64,000 bases of DNA, from assembly GCA_950295325.1 (NCBI GenBank), contig OX485805.1, positions 50,742,758 through 50,806,757 of the forward strand. The letters are read 5' to 3'. Source of the DNA: Polytrichum commune. Lineage: Eukaryota > Streptophyta > Polytrichopsida > Polytrichales > Polytrichaceae. A model generated the notes under the pieces. The model did no database searches, was not told where the DNA came from, and was given only the letters and a program-made list of their open reading frames with translations. Of the stretch, positions 55,950 through 64,000 are shown one piece after another (position 1 is the first letter of the stretch; each line of letters begins with the position of its first letter). The translations under genes and the position numbers were made by a program.

Positions 55950-57905
55950 CTACTGATACATGCCAGTCCACCAATATTGGCCACGCAACATCGAATGTGT
56001 CCTGCGTATGCCAAAATGGCCAAGTTCCTCGTGCACTTGTCGCACCAAGGAGGCCCTCTGATCCGGCCTAGGAACAATACGCCTTGTCCCATCCGGCCAC
56101 AATCGAAATAACAAACCGTTCTCCCAACGGAACCTTGTTATTCAATGTCCAATCCTATCCCTTTCCATTGCCGAAATAGACAAAGGAAAGGTACCCTGTT
56201 GAAGCTTATGCAATACGGGAAGATCCTCCCATATATCCACAATAGCTTGAGGCCGATCAGTCTCATCATCCAAACCCTGTGTCAGAATCTCAACAGATGC
56301 ACCAGAAAATAAAGTAAGGTAGGTAGCCGCGTGCCAACCTGGAACCGCCTCTCGATCACAATCTCCATGCCATCTGGCCCCGGTCAAGTCCTCATATGAA
56401 GGACTTGGATTGCGTGAGAGTCCATCTGCATCCATGTTAGTAATCCCAGCACGGTGTACCACCTCAAAGTCATACTCCTGGAGCAATACAGCCCACCTGG
56501 CAAGCTTGCCAGTAAGCTTATCCGACTCCATGAGCCATCGTAACGGCTGATGGTCAGTCACTAAAGTAAAGTGCTGACCATAAAGATACGGCCGAAAATG
56601 GACAATAGCCCATACCGCCGCCAATGCTTCTCCCTCGTAGGATGAATAATTAGCCTCCGCCGTGTTATTGCTTCGCGAAGCGTAAGCAACAACATACTCC
56701 CGACTAAAATCATCCTTCTGAGTAAGAACTGCTCCCAAACCCAATGAACTCCAATCTGTATGCAACTGGAAATATTTGGAGACATCTGGACGTCGAAGCA
56801 CTGGAGCCGTACCCAGTTTCTGCTTCAATGTCTCAAACGCCTGTTGTTGCTCACGACCCCAAGTCCACGATTGGTCCTTGCTCGTGAGAATGGTAAGAGG
56901 CTTGGCGATCAAGCTAAAGTTCTTGACGAATCGCTGATAGTAATTCGCCAAGCCCAAGAAAGCACGAAGTCTCGGCACATCAACCGGTGCCGGAATCTTC
57001 TGCAAGGCGTCCACCTTAGCTTGTTGTACCCCAAGACCTCCTGGAACAATCATATGCCCCAGATATGCCAGCCGATCATGGAAAAACTTGCACTTGCCGT
57101 GGTGCAAGCGCAATCCCCACCGCTGCAACCGCTCAAAAACAACTTGAAGATGCCTTACATGCTCATGTGGTGTTATACTGAAAATGATAACGTCATCAAT
57201 GTAACACCGAGCAAAGGGTAAGCCAGAGAGAACTTGGTCCATCACTCTCTGAAACTCCGCAGGTGCATTCTTCAGGCCAAACGGAAGAAACTTCCAATGG
57301 TAAAGTTGATCCTTCCCATCTTGATCAACTCCCCAGAATGCGGTTTTCACTCGGTCTCCCACAAGTAATGGGAGTTGGTGATAGCCGGATCTCAAGTCCA
57401 ACGTGCTAAAGACTCGAGCAAATCCAAGGGCATCGAACAACTCCTCCGGGATTGGCATGGGATATCGATCCGACTTGGTCTTCCGATTAACTGGACGGTA
57501 ATCCCCGCACATCCGCTTCTCCGTCCAATTGCCAAAGATATCCTTTTTCGATGGCATAACCATAGCACAAGCATACTCTCCGTTGGAAAGTTCGATTAGC
57601 CTTGCTGCCAAAAGCTCTCCGCAACGAGCCTGAACGCCGCTCCGCTCGGAAACACTGAGCCTATAAGGTCTCCGAAAAATGGGATGGTCGTCCTCCAACT
57701 GAATGTGGATGGGCTTTCCTTTATAACCTTCAAGATCTTGAAGGCTAAAAGCAAAACATCTACGGTACGAGCGAATAAATGCTCGTACTTTCCGTGCCTC
57801 AGCACCAGTGAGATGAGGGCCCAATTCCAATGGCCAATCATCAAACTCTGTAGTCTCCCTCTCCACCAAAGGAGAACCACCTGATGTTGGCACAGACTCT
57901 AATTG
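55950..57905 (-). pseudogene. RT, RNase H and integrase zinc region (element B pol)
   Basis: Open from the TAG at 57906 to a TGA at 56142 (Arg codon in A). Encodes GDYRPVN, LDLRSGYHQLPL, FGLKNAPAEFQ, CYIDDVIIFS, then RNase H (HTDWSSLGLGAVLTQ, YSSYEGEALAAVWAI, TDHQPLRWLM, DADGLSRN). It then continues into the integrase N-terminal region. RT and RNase H look complete in this copy. Confidence 0.88.
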
Positions 57906-57908
57906 CTA
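57900..57908 (-). promoter_or_regulatory. Stop-codon readthrough context TAG CAA TTA (element B)
   Basis: TAG at 57906-57908 followed by CAATTA, the exact hexamer of the best-studied CARYYA readthrough context. Equivalent site in A: 4057-4065. Confidence 0.72.
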
Positions 57909-58170
57909 ATGAGAGAAGGGGGCATTAACCATGCCCCCAGTCTCGGTGCTAGTACTAGAGTCTGACATTTCTTCATCACCACCAATATGTGATGATGAAG
58001 CCACCACCGGAGGCGAAGAAACCGAAGTAGTGTAAAAATGTTGAGCTCGAAGCTCCATCACATGCTGCTCGAATTGAAAAATTCGTTCGGCTTCTCCAAC
58101 CATGGCGTAAATTTCCTCCTCCATGGGTGTGGACCGCTGTGTCCCCTAACCAGAGTCCTCTGCCCCCAGA
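57906..58170 (-). pseudogene. Linker after DNMT, before the pol TAG (element B)
   Basis: Frame of MEEEIYAMVGEAERIFQFEQ and an acidic Ser-rich tail, similar in place to 4063-4400 of A (both have ELRAQ). A TAG lies upstream, close to the insertion point of X. Confidence 0.6.
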
Positions 58171-58175
58171 GACAA

Positions 58176-61150
58176 TGTGGTACTTTTGGGCCACCCCCTT
58201 TCGAGGGAGCCTAAAAGTATTACACAAGCCCTTCGGTGAAGGTGGCCTACATTTGCAGGCGCCCAAGCCGAACCCGGATAATAGGTGTATAACGTGAGTA
58301 GTTAGATTTTTAAGGGAGATTAAATATGCGTCGTAGTACCTCCGGAGGTTGGGCCTTAGTTTTTTACCAGTGTGGCTTTAAACTCCACTAACCAATTTCA
58401 TATCTAGTTCTAACCTTAACCTACAACCTATTCTACGCGCAGACGCACCAGCCTTGAAACCAAGGCAATCATAATTTGTGAATTGGGATGATTCTGATAC
58501 ACCCAACCGGGTGTGACTCATACCACCCTAACTCAACGAACGGAATAACGACAATTTGATGGACCATTCAATTCTTCCTATTTCTTTATTTAGTTCTATT
58601 TAGTTTTCTAAGCGGGGGAACTTGGCCTAAGTCCCACCCTTCACACAAATTCCTTCTTAATTACTTACTTTTGTTTGCATGTCCTAACTCACTACATTAA
58701 CATATTAGGCATCACTCCTTACCTGGTTGGTGCACCCCTTACCTCGGAACCTTCTAAGGCCTTGTGCAGGTCCTTTGAAGGTCGAGGAACATCTCAAACC
58801 CTTCGGACATCAATGGTTCCGAGTTAAGTTTCCGATTCGGGTCTCTTGCCAACAAGGATTTATGATTTATTTTGTATGTTTTGATTGTTAAATGTGTTTA
58901 CACTGGATAGACCACGAAATGCAACTCAATGGGACCAGGGTGACGGGCAACCTGTAGGTTCAACCTGTTGCGCAATCTTCATAAATTGGGGCCATTACTC
59001 CCAATCTATGGGGTCAACAACATAATATTGGATTCGCGGGTCATTAACCCCACCTTTCCACCAACAACATTCAGTGTGGTTGTGTCGGTGATTAATCCGA
59101 CTTACCACATACGAAATTTGCTAATAAATGAAACTACTACCACAAAACATACCAAGGGCCCCGAAAACAATGGAGTTGGGTATTCCCTTGGCGGTCAAGT
59201 GGTCAAACCACTTGACCTTACGAGATAGGTGAGTGGGTTTAGAGATGCGTACCTTAGCCGCGCTCCCTCCAACCCTAAATGGAAGGCTAGCGTTAGTAAA
59301 TTTACCTCAATTCTCCTCGGTTGATTTGGGCTCGATGTAGGCTGAGCCGCTACCTCCTTCCTTGCTCCACTTCCCTAGCGTCGACCTTGCCTCCTTCTTT
59401 GTAACTAGTTTGGTAGTAAGCGTACCTTAGTTAACAATTAAAATATAAAGTATTTATTCTGCACTGTAATTTAATCCTAAGAATAATATTTATGTTTAGT
59501 GCACCTAATTATTTTTCCAATGATGTAAAAATCACTTGAATCGGATAAGAAATGCAAAAGTTATGAAGGTTGGAAATGTGAGGTCGATTCAACCGACCCT
59601 TCCAACCCATCTATCTAACTTCTAACTTCAAAAATTCATAGCACATTCCTTATTACTTGGGTCTAGGCTTTCCTTTTACCATTGGAAAGCTATGAATATG
59701 TTCTAACTAGGAAAATTATGACATCAGCAGGTTAAGCTAATAGAAATTCAGCAGACTCCTTGTAACACAGCAGTCAATCAAGAAGGCTTAAACTATGTAT
59801 CTCGCCTTCAACAATTCATATCTAATTCAAATCTTATTCAAATCAAACGTTCTATATGACCCTGGAGAAATATTAAAAAGATGTATTTGATAAAAATATG
59901 TGATTAGAAAGGTAAGCCGAAGTGAACCCAGCAGATCCTCTGTAATGCAGCAGTCAACCAAAAGTTCTCAAACTATGTGTCCCATCTTGCACAATTCATA
60001 TCTAATTCAAATCATGCTCAAATAAAATGTTCTAAGCCATTTTGGAAAGCTACACAAAAGTTCTACTTGGGAAAAATATAACTTCTTGGAATTAAAATTC
60101 CTATTTGGCTTGCAGGTCTGATCCAGCAGCCGCTACCTACAAGACCACCTAGTTTTTTCTACTCCATCTTTGAAAATCCATAACTAATTGTCATCTTAAC
60201 CAAATCACAAATGGGAAACGGCTATGGATAGCTATAGGAAATCTCTCTAAGAGAAAAATGATAAGTATCTTTTTCTAGCTTTTGAACTAAGCCTTCAGAG
60301 CATTGGCAGATGAGGTCTACAATGCCTCCACTCAAAATTCTACCATCCAACCTACCTCTACAAAAGAAGGAATAATTTTGTTGGTGTGTTAATAAATACA
60401 CATTCTAACTAGGAGAGAGAGTAGAGGAGGTTTTCAAGCCTTTCTTTTAGGCCATTGAGAATGCATGCAAAAGGATTTTTTCTTAACTACATTGAAGCAG
60501 GGCTTCGCCCAAGCATTAGAGGAAGAGCGAGAGCTATAAGGTGGAAGGAGGGGATTTTAAACCCTCTCAGAAAAGGGTTGGACCCCTCCTCCACCGGATC
60601 AATTTTTCAAACTCTTTCTCGAAATTTTGGCTCGGGGGTTTTCCCGGTTGAGGTTGCCACCCTCTCGCCGAGGTGGCTCCGACAAAAAACCTTTAGAAAT
60701 CTTTCTAATATTTCCGCCATCGAGTTGGCAAGGGGGCAAGTGGGCAAGTAGCCCCCTTGCTCTCTTTTTAATTTTCTTCAAAAGTCTTCAAGCCGGTTTT
60801 GTCTTCTTACGCAAAACACCTCCAATAGTCTTGTGTGCCTCACACTAACTAATAAACTAACACTTGCTTAGCTAGTATTTACTAACATTTGCTTAATAGC
60901 TAGCATCTACTAATATTTGCTTAGCTAGCATCTACTAACATTTGCTTAGCTAGTTGCTTTTACTAGCTAGCATATTTTTTCTACTTTGCTATCTTCTAGC
61001 ACTACTTAGTTTCATTTTGACCTTCATTCTTCTAGGCTAAATGCTAAATGAACTAATTTTTTCTAAATTCCCTATCAATTCTAACTTTTAATGCTAACAT
61101 TCTAACTAAAAGTGATCCCGCGGAGTGGTGGACCACTCAAAGGGTTCACA
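58176..61150 (-). mobile_element. Element X copy 2 (2,975 bp)
   Basis: Minus-strand TGTGAACCC ... GTACCACA, flanked by 5-bp target duplication (GACAA on the plus strand at 58171-58175 and 61151-61155). Aligns throughout with copy 1; it has a ~109-bp stretch (about 58720-58850) that copy 1 lacks, and it lacks nested element C. No ORF. Confidence 0.9.
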
Positions 61151-63720
61151 GACAACCACTGGTCACCACGATGCCTTTGCAATGAAAGGCATAAAGCAAC
61201 AGTCCACACCATAGTATGAAGATCCATAGCTTGGCCCAACACGAAGCGTCGTTGGCCTTCAGAAAGGCCGGGAGCTGCGGTGGTGCCAGTGCGGAATCCC
61301 ATGGCACGTTCCCGTTCGTCAGCCAATGGTTCGGTGTGGATTTTGGTGTGAACATCCCACACCATACCCGGCCCCCTATCGCGGAAAGCGAATGACTGGG
61401 GAAACGTCATAAATGTGGGAAAGACCCACCGTGGTGCCCCCATTTTGTTGACCAATGCCAACGGGGGTAAATCATCTCGAATAACCGGCAAAGAAGTCCG
61501 GTTTGGATCCAAGATGTCATCCACCTTTTGATCAAAAGGTGGAGGCACTGCAGAAAATGCTGCAGCTAAAGTAGATGACGGTGCGAGGTTGGTCCAAATC
61601 CACCGAGGTCGGTGGGCATAAGAACCAATGCTCGCGGCATCCACAAAAATGGGATCTCCAAGGTGTTGACGAACATAATAATCGCCTTCCAACACCTTGT
61701 CCCGAGAGTCTCCCAACAAAGGTACATTCTCGAAGATATACCCTGAAGGGGAAGGTTGGTGGGTAAACCACCACTGCATAAGCCGGATGAGGTCCCAGAA
61801 AAGGCTAGACCTGGGATCCTCTAAACCTCGGCCTGCTCCAGCACGTGAGTGGCCTTGGCATGGCCATCCCGCAATCACCATATCCACCGGGCCCAAGTGT
61901 CGTAAGTCGGCCTCACTGATGAGTGTAACATCACGAGGGAGACGTGAAAAACACCCATGAATGGCAGTTGGGTGTAACTGCTGGGGGTACAATACCATCA
62001 ACTGGTGAAGATGGTGACGAGCCACACGGGTGGACACTGGAGAGTTGTCCACATAGACATACCGTCTGACCGTGAGGCCAACCTCCAATACGGCCGCTAA
62101 GCCTGTGCCGATGCCCCCAAACAGTTCCACCAAAGTAATCCCCGCGTCTGGCGGCTGCCATAAAATGGGATGTGCCAATGCTGAGAGGACACCCGGTATG
62201 ACCGGTGTCCTAGGAGTGAGAGAGTGAACAATATCCTCGCACCTCCGAAATAGCTCGGCGGAATCACGCCAAGGAGGAAGGGGATCCTTGGGATGGCGCA
62301 CCAATGCACCCTTAGGTGCCATATTCCGTTGATCGTCTGTACTCCCCATGAATGCCAATGACTCCTCCAACAATGCGGAACCATAAGGCAATGTGTCCAC
62401 CATAGCACCACATCCAAAAACCATAGATAATGCTGCTATGGTCGCGGCCGCCGCGAAAGCCACGGGAATAAGTTCTCTGCGGCCATCCCCAGCCGACCAA
62501 CCTGGTCGAATCCACGCCTCCTCAGTCCAGTTGTCCAAACCAAAACCAAGAGGGTAAAGTGCTTGCTGACCAACTAAAATGTCATAGTTGGTCGCATCCG
62601 TCACCGCACACCTAAGAAGAAGAGGTGCGGATGAATCTCCAGGCTTCACTCGGAAGCTAAGCTGTAATGGCTCTCGAGTATAACCCATGGCCCGCTCCAC
62701 GTGACCAATGGATGTGACAATGGTGAATGGACAGGGAGCCAAATCCTCGGCTGTCAACCTCAACTCTTGGGCAAGCCTCTTGCCGATCATAACTGGCTGT
62801 GCCCCTGAATCCATCATCACACAACGGGGAGCAACCCAAGTAGCATTGCTCCCAGTGTGACTGACCACCAAAATTCCGGTATCATTCACCATACGCACAA
62901 CGCCGGGTCGAATACCGCGGCGCTCGCGGACAGGTCTAGCAGCGACATCAGACAGATAGGCTGCACCCGCGGATACTGGTGAGTCATAAGACGTGGTCAG
63001 TGTCTTTTCATCTGAGGCGTGTACGTCAAAAAACGCAATGGTCTCTGCTGCAAGTCTCGCTCGCCGTTGGGCCACATCCTCAGGATCTTCAGAAGCAGGG
63101 ATGTCCATAGTGGCTTGAGCCACGGTCAGAGAAGGTAAGGATGCCTTCCCTTCCAAAATCCTACTTGCTAAGTGAAAAACCTTAGCAGGGTGGAACTCTG
63201 GCGATGACCACTCCATGGCCGTGAACAAAGGTGTGTACAACACCTTGGATGCCAACGTGTGCGCCACATCAGTCGCTGAATGTGAAACCTTATCGTTCGG
63301 ATGACGACCACTGACAGATTGGACGGCATCGGCCAATCCAAAAGATAATGGTAGTCGTGCCTGACCAATTTGGTCCGCGGGCGCATTGTCCCGAGCTCGC
63401 GAGCTTGCCACATATTCATTTGTAGTCAAAGGTATGGATTGTGACACGGCTTGAGCACGTGTCACGGCCGCGGAACTCACCACCTCGCCCGAGGCTCCGA
63501 ACATATAGTAATCCGGAGTGGAAGAACTAGCCTGAGCTCCGGAGGAAGACGGTGAGGCCAAGATTTGGCCGGATGACGCCAAGCTTTTGAACCTCTCCTC
63601 CATGGCTCCAATCTTCGCCTCCAACGTCTTCTCCCGGTCGGAAGAAGGACGTTTCTCAGGATGGAGAGCAAAGTAGTTCTCTACCGCGTGATTGTTCCGC
63701 CCACAATGGGAACACTTCAA
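61151..63720 (-). CDS. Protease and C5-cytosine DNA methyltransferase (element B)
   Basis: Uninterrupted frame; its natural continuation is cut by X at 61150. It begins after a TAA at 63721 with the second CCHC knuckle (CSHCGRNNHAVENYF, last ligand changed to Tyr). The protease has MMDSGAQPVMIG and NYDILVGQQALYPLGF. The DNMT has motif I ELFGGIGTGLAA, motif IV AGWPCQGHSRAG, motif VI IFENVPLLGD, HRPRWIW and, unlike A, an unbroken motif X (ERERAMGF, QRRFVLGQAMDL). All canonical motifs are therefore present in one frame. Confidence 0.9.
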
Positions 63721-64000
63721 TTACTTGGGTAACTGATTACCCGTCGTCCCCTTCGCCGAGCCCTTAGCGGGAACAAATGGTTTCCGCTTCGGAGTAGTGA
63801 CGGTCTGGGCTTGCCTTTGCTTCGAAGGACAGTCCTTCTTAGCGTGGCCGGCCTGCCCACAAGACCAACAATACATGGTCTTGTCTACCTCGGCCTCCGC
63901 CAATCCCGCAGCCGCAACCGGAATTCTTCGGGGTTTGCTAGAATCCACTAGCAAGGACACCAAATCAGTGGCATCGTGCTAACATAATGCACGATCACAC
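63721..64000 (-). pseudogene. Gag C-terminal part with CCHC knuckle (element B, partial)
   Basis: Contains CWSCGQAGHAKKDC and a basic linker, and ends in a TAA where A has Gln. Gag continues beyond the window; a further stop is seen near 63980. Confidence 0.8.

Larger units (their letters stand above)
53924..64000 (-). mobile_element. Ty3/gypsy element B, diverged relative of A, with X inside
   Basis: Same gene order as A: gag, protease, DNMT, TAG, RT, RNase H, integrase, PHD. It starts at its 3' LTR region and leaves the window at 64000 within gag. It is interrupted by element X copy 2 at 58176-61150. Nonsense codons at about 63721 (TAA), 56142 (TGA), 55950 (TAG), 54912 (TGA) and just before 58124 (TAG) make it inactive. 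It inserted into locus 3. Confidence 0.9.

Overview
This is a repeat-rich nuclear segment of a eukaryote, most likely a streptophyte (green lineage). Support: a plant-type initiator-Met tRNA primer site in one Ty3/gypsy element, CACTA-type termini, TTTAGGG-like interstitial repeats, short GT..AG introns, and Ty3/gypsy elements that carry a cytosine-5 DNA methyltransferase. Methyltransferase capture of this kind has been reported from charophyte algae (Klebsormidium) and dinoflagellates, so a charophyte is my best guess. The species is not determinable from the sequence alone.

Layout. 1-9859: Ty3/gypsy element A on the minus strand (gag-protease-DNMT, then RT-RNaseH-integrase-PHD finger), inserted into a gene. 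9860-14027: the 3' part of that gene (locus 1), with three in-frame TAG codons. 14028-17709: tandem repeats, a 1-kb minisatellite and a 1.06-kb CACTA element with a SINE-like tRNA sequence. 18107-21236: a two-exon DUF7869-like, probably transposon-derived gene (minus strand). 21460-22812: a relic of the locus 1/2 family followed by an array of palindromes. 22813-25987: intergenic DNA with microsatellites. 25988-43414: locus 2, the most complete family member, split by a ~2.9-kb TG..CA element (X) that itself contains a nested 7-kb chromodomain-type Ty3/gypsy element (C). 43415-52622: repeats, a satellite-like array and a 3.6-kb TIR element holding two arrays of a third palindrome. 52675-53923: locus 3, a spliced gene fragment with a methyltransferase-like fold (minus strand), cut by element B. 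53924-64000: element B, a relative of A, with a second copy of X inside it.

Main result. Loci 1 and 2 encode one multi-exon family: a ParB/DGQHR-like segment, a permuted (motif IV before motif I) amino-methyltransferase-like domain, a long disordered and coiled-coil region, and an FCP1-like HAD phosphatase. Each locus is studded with its own near-perfect palindrome: TTTGGGTCG-NN-CGACCCAAA in locus 1 and TTTACGAACG-NN-CGTTCGTAAA in locus 2. The palindromes sit at matching gene positions (two in intron 3, two in the 3' half of exon 4, one just inside intron 4) although their sequences differ. The locus 3 surroundings carry a third palindrome of the same design (GGTGAGGCA-NN-TGCCTCACC), and repeats with a fourth (AGGCCTCGG-NN-CCGAGGCCT) lie after both loci 1 and 2. 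A self-marking system, in which each protein variant has its own cognate palindromes, is my leading but unproven interpretation.

Elements A and B are of separate interest: methyltransferase captured next to gag-protease, a PHD finger at the integrase C-terminus where chromoviruses have a chromodomain, and a TAG-CARYYA readthrough context conserved between the gag-DNMT frame and the RT frame.
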